Of a stretch of DNA of 6,811 nucleotides, positions 1-6,734 are shown piece after piece. The number at the start of each line of letters is the position of its first letter. The first letter of the stretch is position 1. The notes under the pieces were generated by a model, which ran no database searches, was not told where the DNA came from, and worked only from the letters and a program-made list of their open reading frames with translations. The DNA is from Roseihalotalea indica (lineage in GTDB: Bacteria; Bacteroidota; Bacteroidia; Cytophagales; Cyclobacteriaceae): NCBI RefSeq assembly GCF_022458895.1, contig NZ_JAINFL010000016.1, forward strand, positions 132,441 through 139,251, given 5' to 3'. The position numbers and the translations under genes were made by a program.

Positions 1-264
1 CGGGGGGGGGGGTGTACAAGGGATCTGTCTCCTGCTAACCGCTTGCTGTAATGTCTCTATAAGAAAGTCAGAATAATGCCTAATGATATAAGCCATTATT
101 CCAGGAAGGTCATACAAGAACCAATGCAATACAACGCCTCTGCTCATTGCTGATGCAGATTTTATTAAAGTGGCCTGGTACTCGCTGTAAAACAGGTATA
201 GTGTCAATATGACAACAGTCATAATCAATGTGGCATGAAGGAAAAGGAATACAGATAATATCAC
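1..264 (-). CDS. Possible N-terminal part of a membrane protein, cut by the left edge
   Basis: The minus strand has no stop from position 273 to the window edge. The in-frame stop just upstream is TAA at 276-274. Possible starts are GTG at 264-262 (88 codons to the edge) or ATG at 222-220 (74 codons). From the GTG, residues 1-26 are almost entirely hydrophobic, as in a transmembrane helix. A second hydrophobic stretch at about residues 43-61 contains HWFLYDLPGIMAYII. The last codons read through the G run as prolines and are unreliable. I recognise no family. The gene would be divergent from susC with about 200 bases between starts, a position often held by a regulator or sensor, but nothing in the sequence shows that role. 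Against it: no clear ribosome site, AT-rich DNA readily yields hydrophobic codons, and positions 14-82 match a segment at 5289-5358 where the frame is broken. It may be a real gene, a relic or chance. Confidence 0.3.
   Translation of the reverse strand, partial: MILSVFLFLHATLIMTVVILTLYLFYSEYQATLIKSASAMSRGVVLHWFLYDLPGIMAYIIRHYSDFLIETLQQAVSRRQIPCTPPPP
2..12. repeat. Run of 11 G at the window edge
   Basis: A single C is followed by eleven consecutive G residues, immediately before TGTACA. A homopolymer this long exactly at the end of a sequence is most simply a contig-end or sequencing artefact. A true G tract prone to slippage is possible but cannot be shown here. Confidence 0.85.
14..82 (-). 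repeat. Left arm of a diverged inverted repeat flanking susCD
   Basis: Read on the minus strand, this segment begins with TAGGCATTATTCTGA and ends with GTACA. It aligns along its length with 5289-5358 on the plus strand. The first 15 bases are identical, and a hand alignment gives about 53 matches in 71 columns with a few single-base gaps. A 15-base identity between two non-coding stretches this short is not expected by chance. The two arms are in opposite orientation about 5.2 kb apart and enclose the whole susC-susD pair. What the repeat is (relic of a gene, mobile element or regulatory sequence) cannot be told from one pair. Confidence 0.6.
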
Positions 265-462
265 AGTGAGATTTTAAAAGAGCATAAGACGGTTGCTGCT
301 ATGATTCAGGATTTAAGGATGAAATACTATCAAATCATAACCTAAATGCCCATGAAATTCTATGATTCAAGCTAAAGGTGATATGCCTTTTTAATCTGAT
401 ATTAAATTCGGTCACATCAAGTATCAGCGAAAAACCATGTCAAATAATGAGTACCTATAATT
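265..462 (+). promoter_or_regulatory. Non-coding leader upstream of susC; promoter not pinpointed
   Basis: No reading frame of note crosses this stretch, and it must contain or abut the promoter of the susCD operon. The closest thing to the Bacteroidota -7 box (TAnnTTTG) is TAAATTCG at 403-410, with one mismatch, and no convincing TTG element lies at the usual distance upstream. AAAGG (374-378) can pair with CCTTT (386-390), and T residues follow to 392, giving a short terminator-like hairpin. TATGATTCA occurs twice, at 300-308 and 361-369. The susC start has no Shine-Dalgarno sequence and an A/T-rich upstream region, as is usual in this phylum. Confidence 0.3.
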
Positions 463-3400
463 ATGAGAAAAAAACCACACTCTACCTCACAATTGCATCC
501 CAAACTAATGCTGTGCAGCATACTGATGCATTTTTTTATTTTTAATTCCGTGTACGCACACGGTAACTTAGAACGATATGATAAGCGCATAGAAGCCACC
601 TACATTTTACTTAGTGAAGACCATACAAAGCCAGAGGCTCAACCTCTTACTATGCTCATGGTTACCGGCCAAGTAACGTCAGCCGCAGATGGGATTGGAT
701 TGCCTGGTGTGAACGTACTGGTAAAAGGCACCAGTTCCGGAACAGTTACCGATGCTGAAGGCAAGTTCAGTGTCAATGCTCCCAATCAGAATGATACTTT
801 GGTAGTTTCTTTTATAGGTTATATCACTCAGGAGGTGCCATTAAATGGCCGGTCTGAAATTACCATTACTATGGCGGAGGATGTCACAAGCTTGAATGAA
901 GTAGTAGTGGTGGGTTATGGTACTCAGGAGAGAGCGGAAGTTACGGGTGCCATTAGCACGGTATCCGGAGAACAACTCACATCGCGCCCGGTAACCAATA
1001 CGTCTGCTGCATTGCAGGGAAGGTCGCCAGGATTAATGGTCATGAACCAGGGAGCGGCACCCGGTGCGGAGGATGTGGAGATACGAGTGCGGGGAATTGG
1101 CACCTTAAATAATTCTAACCCGCTAGTCTTAGTGGATGGCATTGAGCAGTCGTTGGGAACTATTGAACCGCAAAATATTGAGTCTATTTCGGTGTTGAAA
1201 GATGCAGCCTCCTCGGCAATTTATGGTTCACGGGCAGCCAACGGAGTTATTCTAGTCACCACCAAGCGCGGTGCCGAAACGGGCACGACTGTTTCTTATA
1301 ACACTTTCTTAGGAATACAAAATCCTAGTTTTTTTCCAGAAGGAGCTGATCCTGTCTCTTGGTTACGACTGGAAAATGAAGCCCAGGTAAATGCAGGTGG
1401 TACCCCTACCTATAGTGAAGAGTACATTGAAAATGTGGCGAATGGCACTAATCCTTTAGAGTTCCCTTTTGCCGACTGGGAAAAAGTATTGCATCCTAAT
1501 GCTTTTATGCAGCAGCATAATTTATCGCTGTCTAGCGGTGGCGAAGCAGGAAAAGTCTTTGCTTCATTAAACTTCAACGATGCGGATGGTATCATCGATA
1601 ACTTCAATAACATCCAAACGACCATGCGCATCAATGCCGATTTGTATGCGTCTGATAAGCTCACCTTTAAAACAAACCTTATGTACCGGAACGGGCACTT
1701 TAGTGGCCCGGGACATGCCCTGAATGCCAACGGAATAGCCGGCCAGCGTATTATCCAAGGTCTTCTCCATATCAACCGGAATGTCGTTATGGAATATCCT
1801 GATGGGACGTATGATCTGGTTTCGGGGTATTGGAACCCCTGGGCTATGGCTAATGAAGGTGAAACCAAGCGGCTGAACGATGATATGCTGGCGCAGGCAG
1901 GCTTCGAGTATACTATCAACGATAAGCTCTCGCTCCAGGGAAATGTTGCTTATAATTTAGAAGCTTCTAACCTTTCTACGTTTCTGAATAGCCTGGCCGG
2001 CATGAAGAACTATTTGACCGGCGAGCCTCAGGCAGTAGCCGGATGGTTTGCGACCAATGATCTTACCGAAACTCAAATTACGGAACGAGAACTAAGCCAA
2101 AGGTTATATTTAAATTATTCAGAAGATTTCGGAAGGCACTCTTTGGAAGGATTGGCCGGATATGAAGAAATCTATAATAAACTAAAAAACGTTACTGCGG
2201 CACGCCAAAACTTTTTTAATAACGACCTTCGGGATTTGAGTTCGGGTAGCGTAGAAAACCAAAGAATTAGTGGGTATAATGAGCAGTGGCGTCTCCGTTC
2301 TTTCTTTGGCAGGCTAAACTACGGTTTTGATGATCGGTATTTGATTCAGGCCAATTTGCGATTTGATGGGTCTTCTCGATTTGGTGATGGCAACCGATGG
2401 GGCTTGTTTCCTTCGGTCTCAGCTGGATGGAACATCTCCAACGAAAGCTTCATGGCGGATGTCGTAGAAAATGATGTGATCAGCACCATTAAGCTCAGAG
2501 CTTCCTGGGGGCAGTTAGGAAATCAGAACATCGGCCTTAACCGCTTTAGAAGCACGTACAACCTCAACCAGGGGTATCAGTTTGGCGGAGTGGTCGTTCC
2601 CGGAGCGGCAATCACCCAGGCGGGCAATCCCAATATCACCTGGGAAACCTCAACCATGACTAACATAGGGCTAGACATGACTTTCCTAAGCGGAAGAATT
2701 GGGTTGATTGCTGAATACTACTGGAAATACACTGATGATATATTACTTGATTTACCAATTTCCAGCACTATTGGAGTAGAACCACCGGTACAGAATGCTG
2801 CGGCCGTATCGAACAACGGTTGGGAACTTGCGCTGACATATCAGAGTGCTTACAAATCAGACGGGGGATTCAACTATTCAGTGGGAGTTAATTTCTCTGA
2901 TGTGATTAATAAAATAGAAGATTTGAAAGGAGCTGGTCCCTTCTTCCCGGATAACTTCACGATCTGGACCGAAGGCGAATCCATGAATGCGTTACGAGGG
3001 TTAACATCGCCGGGACTTTATCGTTCGCAGGCTGATCTTGATCAGTACCCCGCAACAATCCACCCGAGCGTGGGCATTGGAGATATTATCTACGAAGATG
3101 TTAATGGAGATGGGGTAATCTCCCAGTCTATCTATCCGGGGGGTGACCAGGTGATCATCGGCAATGAAGATCCAAGGTTCGAGTTTGGTATTAACTTCAG
3201 TGCCTCTTATCGGGGATTCGACTTTTCTATGTTCTGGCAAGGTGTGTTAAAAAAATGGCATTTACTGGATGGAGCCATACCGGAAGGCCCGGCGTTTAGT
3301 AATTTTGTGCATAAAGTGATGGCCGAGGAAGCCTATCATCCGGAGAGAAACCCTAATGGAACCTGGCCATTGGTAACGGCGGGCAACTCCTGGAATATCG

Positions 3401-3630
3401 TAAAATCAGACTTCTGGCTCGAGGATAATAAGTACGCCCGCTTGAAAAACTTCCAATTAGGATACACTGTACCTCAGAACGTGATTTCATCTTTGCGGGT
3501 CTATGTATCGGGTGAAAATATGATAACCCTTACTCCTACCAAGCTTTTTGACCCGGAAACACCTCGCGGAAGAAGCCAATTCTTTCCGCAGACCAAAACG
3601 ATGAGTGTAGGTTTAAATGTCGTGTTTTAG
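463..3630 (+). CDS. SusC/RagA-family TonB-linked outer membrane transporter
   Basis: This is the outer-membrane import channel of a SusCD pair, moving a glycan-derived ligand into the periplasm with TonB energy. The 1055 residues are normal for the family. A signal peptide spans residues 1-32: basic start, hydrophobic LMLCSILMHFFIF core, probable cleavage after V-Y-A32. A carboxypeptidase-regulatory-like domain lies at about 67-140, followed by the family signature LNEVVVVGYGTQ (144-155). The plug domain extends to about 270, with NPLVLVDG (219-226) and the closing DAASSAIYGSRAANG motif from 247. The remainder is the beta barrel. It includes an acidic D-V-N-G-D-G loop at 879-884 followed by GNEDPRFEFG, both usual late in SusC, and ends in an aromatic residue (VVF) as outer-membrane barrels do. 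ATG 463 is the first ATG after an in-frame stop at 448-450. Residues 33-66 form an unassigned spacer rather than a complete STN domain. The ligand cannot be inferred. Confidence 0.97.
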   Translation: MRKKPHSTSQLHPKLMLCSILMHFFIFNSVYAHGNLERYDKRIEATYILLSEDHTKPEAQPLTMLMVTGQVTSAADGIGLPGVNVLVKGTSSGTVTDAEGKFSVNAPNQNDTLVVSFIGYITQEVPLNGRSEITITMAEDVTSLNEVVVVGYGTQERAEVTGAISTVSGEQLTSRPVTNTSAALQGRSPGLMVMNQGAAPGAEDVEIRVRGIGTLNNSNPLVLVDGIEQSLGTIEPQNIESISVLKDAASSAIYGSRAANGVILVTTKRGAETGTTVSYNTFLGIQNPSFFPEGADPVSWLRLENEAQVNAGGTPTYSEEYIENVANGTNPLEFPFADWEKVLHPNAFMQQHNLSLSSGGEAGKVFASLNFNDADGIIDNFNNIQTTMRINADLYASDKLTFKTNLMYRNGHFSGPGHALNANGIAGQRIIQGLLHINRNVVMEYPDGTYDLVSGYWNPWAMANEGETKRLNDDMLAQAGFEYTINDKLSLQGNVAYNLEASNLSTFLNSLAGMKNYLTGEPQAVAGWFATNDLTETQITERELSQRLYLNYSEDFGRHSLEGLAGYEEIYNKLKNVTAARQNFFNNDLRDLSSGSVENQRISGYNEQWRLRSFFGRLNYGFDDRYLIQANLRFDGSSRFGDGNRWGLFPSVSAGWNISNESFMADVVENDVISTIKLRASWGQLGNQNIGLNRFRSTYNLNQGYQFGGVVVPGAAITQAGNPNITWETSTMTNIGLDMTFLSGRIGLIAEYYWKYTDDILLDLPISSTIGVEPPVQNAAAVSNNGWELALTYQSAYKSDGGFNYSVGVNFSDVINKIEDLKGAGPFFPDNFTIWTEGESMNALRGLTSPGLYRSQADLDQYPATIHPSVGIGDIIYEDVNGDGVISQSIYPGGDQVIIGNEDPRFEFGINFSASYRGFDFSMFWQGVLKKWHLLDGAIPEGPAFSNFVHKVMAEEAYHPERNPNGTWPLVTAGNSWNIVKSDFWLEDNKYARLKNFQLGYTVPQNVISSLRVYVSGENMITLTPTKLFDPETPRGRSQFFPQTKTMSVGLNVVF

Positions 3631-3657
3631 CAGTAAAAACAGTAAGTGAATACTATT

Positions 3658-5226
3658 ATGAAAAAATTTAATATCATCAGAGGTATATTATTCTTTACCG
3701 CTTCCGTCTTTATGGGATGTGAGGATGGTTTTGATTCGGGTTTGGACCTAGAACCAACCGGGGCAGTTTCGGAAAGTATTTTCTGGCAGAATGAAAATGA
3801 TGCCCAGCTGGCCGTAAATGCCGTTTATAACGAACTAGACGGCACACAAATGGTCATTGAACTAGACGGCATTACCGATTTAGGATTCCGTTCTGCATCC
3901 AATGTTCCAACGTTTAATGATGTGCGTTTAGGAGAAATAGATCCTTCGAATGCCACCATAACCGGCATCTGGAACCGATACTACCGAGGCATACGAAAAG
4001 CCAATGACGTAATTACCAATATTGACCGGATCGAAGAAGGCGACCCGGAGGTGCTGGCCAGACTGGCGGCTGAAGCCCGGTTTCTTCGGGCTTATTATTA
4101 CGCTCAACTGTCTAGTCTGTGGGGTAGTGTGCCATTAATACTGGAACCCCTCGATATCAACGACCAAAGGCCAGCCAATGATAAAGCAGAAGTAGTAACT
4201 TTTGTGATTAATGAATTAGACGCTATCATTAATACCGGAGTGCTTCCCGTGAGTTATTCCGATGGCAATATCGGGCGTGCTACCCACGGTGCAGCCTTAA
4301 CCCTAAAAGCTCGAGTGGCCCTTCGCAATAGCATGTATCAAATGGTGGTAGATGCCACATCAGCGGTGATGGATTTAGGTATTTATTCGCTTTACCCTAA
4401 CTACGGAGAACTTTTTCAGGCTGCCGGTCAAAATTCAGAAGAAGTAATTTTTGACCGCCAATTTGCCGTGGGCGGAAATACGTATAATGCTTTTGCTTAT
4501 TCGGCTGCTTCCATTGGGGGCGGCTCTACCGTAGAACCTATGCATGGCCTGTTTACCAAATACGATTACATGGGGCCGGTCAATCCAGATGACCCTTTTG
4601 AGAATATTGATCCTCGGTGGGATTTTACGGCTTATTACACTGGCGAATCTATCGGTACCTCAACGTTTAACTCCTGGCCGACCAGCACTACCCCTGACAG
4701 AATTTCCAGCACCGAATTTTCTACCGTATATGGCTATAATCTGAAGAAGTGGATTGATTATAATACCTATGCGGCTAACCCAGATGCGGGATCAATCAAT
4801 ATGATACTTATGCGGTATGCTGATGTACTGCTCATGTATGCCGAGGCAAAAGTTGAACTTAACGATATAGATGCCTCAGTTTACGATGCGATCAATCAAA
4901 TTCGTCAGCGCCCGAGTGTTGAGATGCCTCCTATTGCCACTGGCATGTCTCAGGATGAATTACGGGAGATTGTAAGAGATGAACGGGCCGTAGAATTAGC
5001 CTTTGAAGGATTACGCATATTTGATATCAACCGTTGGAAAATTGGTGAAGTGAAAGCCGGCCTGCTACAAGGCATGCTTTATATCAACGAGAATACCGGC
5101 GATTGGGAGATCTTAGACTATGATACCGAAGCTAATTTTACTGAAAGGGATTATCTGTGGCCTATTCCTCAATCTGAAATGGATATCAATGACGTGCTAA
5201 CTCAGAACCCGGGCTATGTAAATTAG
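3658..5226 (+). CDS. SusD/RagB-family surface glycan-binding lipoprotein
   Basis: This is the ligand-binding lid that sits on the SusC barrel at the cell surface. From ATG 3658 it has 522 residues, typical of the family. It starts MKKFN, has a hydrophobic stretch and a lipobox ending F-M-G-C21. The acidic residues after the cysteine (E22, D23, D26) resemble the Bacteroidota surface-export signal. N-terminal SusD features include LDLEPTGAVSESIFW just after the anchor, the helical repeat segment N106-RYYRGIRKAND, and AEARFLRAYYYAQL ending at 151. The C-terminal part has ILMRYADVLLMYAEA (383-397), ERAVELAFEGLR before DINRWK (456-461), and LWPIPQSE with the closing QNPGY. A GTG at 3646 in the same frame would add four residues (VNTI), but ATG 3658 gives a better lipoprotein signal. 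The gene follows susC after 27 bases with no terminator between them, so co-transcription is expected. The bound glycan is unknown. Confidence 0.97.
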   Translation: MKKFNIIRGILFFTASVFMGCEDGFDSGLDLEPTGAVSESIFWQNENDAQLAVNAVYNELDGTQMVIELDGITDLGFRSASNVPTFNDVRLGEIDPSNATITGIWNRYYRGIRKANDVITNIDRIEEGDPEVLARLAAEARFLRAYYYAQLSSLWGSVPLILEPLDINDQRPANDKAEVVTFVINELDAIINTGVLPVSYSDGNIGRATHGAALTLKARVALRNSMYQMVVDATSAVMDLGIYSLYPNYGELFQAAGQNSEEVIFDRQFAVGGNTYNAFAYSAASIGGGSTVEPMHGLFTKYDYMGPVNPDDPFENIDPRWDFTAYYTGESIGTSTFNSWPTSTTPDRISSTEFSTVYGYNLKKWIDYNTYAANPDAGSINMILMRYADVLLMYAEAKVELNDIDASVYDAINQIRQRPSVEMPPIATGMSQDELREIVRDERAVELAFEGLRIFDINRWKIGEVKAGLLQGMLYINENTGDWEILDYDTEANFTERDYLWPIPQSEMDINDVLTQNPGYVN

Positions 5227-5288
5227 CACCTTAGTAACATAAAAATCCTTAGACATTGATATACGAATAAGTCCAGCATTATAGATCA

Positions 5289-5358
5289 TAGGCATTATTC
5301 TGATTTCTTTCAATGACATACCCGGAAGCAGTTGGCCGGAAGGCTGATCCTCAGTACA
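5289..5358 (+). repeat. Right arm of the diverged inverted repeat
   Basis: This is the partner of the minus-strand segment at 14-82, starting with the shared TAGGCATTATTCTGA (5289-5303) and ending in AGTACA. Similarity may continue weakly upstream (TTATA, GATCA around 5279-5288) with small insertions. In the frame matching the left-edge open frame both copies encode R-H-Y-S-D-F, but here the frame is closed by TGA shortly after. If the sequence was ever protein-coding, this copy is dead. Confidence 0.6.
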
Positions 5359-5366
5359 GCCTCCCG
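5337..5366 (+). other. Hairpin downstream of susD, possible transcript end or processing site
   Basis: CGGAAGGCTG (5337-5346) pairs with CAGCCTCCCG (5357-5366) over 9 of 10 positions, with one A-C mismatch and a 10-base loop. It lies 110 bases beyond the susD stop. No T tract follows, so it is not a classical intrinsic terminator. It could protect the 3' end of the susCD transcript. It overlaps the end of the repeat arm, but the corresponding left-arm sequence does not form the same stem. Confidence 0.4.
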
Positions 5367-5521
5367 CTGACTGCGTCTGGTAACACTCATAAACTTAAGA
5401 TAGAAAATGACTTCTTATATAGTTGTCGGAATAACCTCTAATCATGCTGAACATATTTGATGTATTGATTTCGCTCCAGCAATAAAAGGTATAAGTACCT
5501 ACCCCCAGGTTATATCAAGAA

Positions 5522-5599
5522 TGGTTGGTAGACAAACAGATAGCCGACTAGTGGCAGGTGGTTGAAACCTATGAACCTCCTGCCCTATTCAGCCAACCG
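5522..5599 (+). other. Candidate structured RNA leader upstream of the isomerase gene
   Basis: The inner hairpin is strong. GGCAGGTGGTT (5553-5563) pairs with AACCTCCTGCC (5574-5584) at 10 of 11 positions, broken by one T-T mismatch, with a 10-base loop. It is enclosed by a second pairing, TGGTTGGT (5522-5529) with GCCAACCG (5592-5599), which has six Watson-Crick pairs and G-T pairs at both ends. A small TAG/CTA stem (5541-5543 with 5548-5550) could form between them. There is no T tract afterwards, which argues against an intrinsic terminator. The element ends about 110 bases before the isomerase start, where a 5' untranslated region would be. It matches no riboswitch class I recognise. A regulatory RNA role is inference from pairing alone. 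Confidence 0.4.
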
Positions 5600-5710
5600 C
5601 TTCCAATCCGTAACTTCAATTTTATGTAAAAACACATCCGTTTCTCATTGAAAAGATCCCTTCCTAAACACCAACTAAATATTCTATCATAGACCTGACT
5701 AACTGCTTTT

Positions 5711-6685
5711 ATGAAAAAATCAATGATAAACCCACTGGCAAACTCGAGACGAGATTGGCTAAAAAAATCCTCAGTTTTAGGCTCGGCCCTCATGATGAGC
5801 TCCACCACTCCATCAAGGCCAGTAAAAGATAATGCTCTTACCCGCCGAATCCCCATCATTGTATCAACCTATTCTTATTGGCATTTTGAAAAAGAAAAAT
5901 ATCCCATAGAAAAAGTCATTGAAGATGCCGCCCGTTTAGGTTTTGATGGCGTAGAAATTCTGCATCGCCAAATGGAAACCGAAAGTATCTCGTATCAGAA
6001 TAAATTAAAGCGGCTTGCTTTCGATAATGGTCTTTCTCTGCCCTTATTATCTATTCACCAGAATTTTCTTCAACCAGATGTGGAAAAGAGAAAGGCTGAT
6101 ATTGAGCATACATACAAATGCATTGATATAGCCTCTCAAATGGGGATCCCTTGTTTACGCATGAATACCGGAAGTTGGCGCACCATCAAGAACCGAAGAG
6201 AAACTGATTATTACCAGACGGGAATTGAACCTCCTATTGAAGGGTATACCGATGAGGATGGGATAAAATGGGTGATAGAAGGTATGGGAGAATGCTTAAC
6301 GTATGCAGAAAAAAAAGGGATAATATTAGCACTTGAAAATCACTGGGGTCTTTCATCGAATATAGATTATTTGCTAAGAATCTATAATGAGTTAAAAAGC
6401 TCCCCATCTATGGGCTTAAACGTTGATACCGGAAATTTTGTAGGCGAGCCTTATGAGGGCCTTGAACGATTAGCGCCTTATGCGACCATTGTGCAGGCCA
6501 AAACATACTATGGTGGAGGCACTTTCTACGATAAAGAAATGGATTACGATAGAATTGGAAAGATTTTTCAAAAAGCCAAGTTCAAAGGTTTTGTATCGCT
6601 AGAAATGGAAGGATATGAAGATGCTAAAACCTCTGTTCCCAAAAGCCTGGATTTGCTAAGAAACGCATTCACTTATAGTCAGTGA
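5711..6685 (+). CDS. Tat-exported sugar phosphate isomerase/epimerase-like TIM-barrel protein
   Basis: This 324-residue protein belongs to the xylose-isomerase-like TIM-barrel superfamily (AP_endonuc_2 fold), whose members isomerise, epimerise or cleave sugars using a divalent metal. The N-terminus has a twin-arginine signal, S12-R-R-D-W-L-K18, then a short hydrophobic stretch, so the folded enzyme should be exported to the periplasm or membrane. Barrel motifs follow in order: GFDGVEILH (77-85), SIHQNF (114-119), LENHWG with E209 and H211, GLNVDTGNF with D239, VQAKTYYGGG (261-270) and VSLEMEG with E298. E209, D239 and E298 match expected metal ligands. The strand that usually supplies a histidine ligand here has Q262, with K264 nearby. 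ATG 5711 is the first start after an in-frame stop at 5696. The annotation name is generic: the substrate may be a free or oxidised sugar rather than a sugar phosphate. Relatives are common beside SusCD pairs and Gfo/Idh oxidoreductases. Confidence 0.9.
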   Translation: MKKSMINPLANSRRDWLKKSSVLGSALMMSSTTPSRPVKDNALTRRIPIIVSTYSYWHFEKEKYPIEKVIEDAARLGFDGVEILHRQMETESISYQNKLKRLAFDNGLSLPLLSIHQNFLQPDVEKRKADIEHTYKCIDIASQMGIPCLRMNTGSWRTIKNRRETDYYQTGIEPPIEGYTDEDGIKWVIEGMGECLTYAEKKGIILALENHWGLSSNIDYLLRIYNELKSSPSMGLNVDTGNFVGEPYEGLERLAPYATIVQAKTYYGGGTFYDKEMDYDRIGKIFQKAKFKGFVSLEMEGYEDAKTSVPKSLDLLRNAFTYSQ

Positions 6686-6734
6686 CATAACCTGTTGCAG
6701 AAAGTTATAGTAGAAATACTAACTTCCATAAGCA

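Larger units (their letters stand above)
5227..5710. other. 484-base non-coding gap between susD and the isomerase gene
   Basis: The plus-strand frames contain many stops, and I found no credible gene on the minus strand. The stretch holds the right arm of the inverted repeat (5289-5358), a hairpin overlapping its end (5337-5366) and a larger pairing pattern (5522-5599). CCGGAAG occurs twice 14 bases apart (5322-5328 and 5336-5342). No clean Bacteroidota promoter could be picked out before 5711. The length and the structures argue that the isomerase gene has its own transcription start or a processed leader rather than simple read-through. Confidence 0.7.

Noticed and set aside
374..392. Short hairpin AAAGG/CCTTT followed by T residues upstream of susC
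   Set aside because: Five base pairs, mostly A-T outside two G-C, are too weak to call a terminator, and such patterns are common in AT-rich DNA.
403..410. TAAATTCG as a Bacteroidota -7 promoter box
   Set aside because: It has one mismatch and no TTG element at the right distance upstream, so it was kept only as a remark.
417..599. 60-codon minus-strand frame over the SusC start
   Set aside because: It is antisense to the signal-peptide region of a clear gene, and its protein has no recognisable character.
1410..1919. 169-codon minus-strand frame inside susC
   Set aside because: It is long but lies entirely antisense to a conserved transporter. Its composition is that of a reverse-strand shadow, with no domain.
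3097..3114. D-V-N-G-D-G motif in SusC as a dockerin or EF-hand domain
   Set aside because: An acidic loop like this is a normal conserved feature of the SusC barrel, with no second repeat, so it is not a separate domain.
3001..3240. 79-codon minus-strand frame inside susC
   Set aside because: It is antisense to a conserved barrel region with no independent support.
3646..3657. GTG start four codons upstream of the SusD ATG
   Set aside because: ATG 3658 gives a canonical M-K-K lipoprotein signal. The GTG adds uncharged residues ahead of it and has no ribosome site.
4544..4744. 66-codon plus-strand frame inside susD
   Set aside because: It is an out-of-frame overlap within a well-conserved gene.
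5547..5552. ACTAGT palindrome as an operator
   Set aside because: A six-base palindrome is expected by chance in a window of this size and has no flanking symmetry.
5569..5859. 96-codon minus-strand frame spanning the isomerase start
   Set aside because: It overlaps antisense the Tat signal of a well-supported gene and has no recognisable domain.
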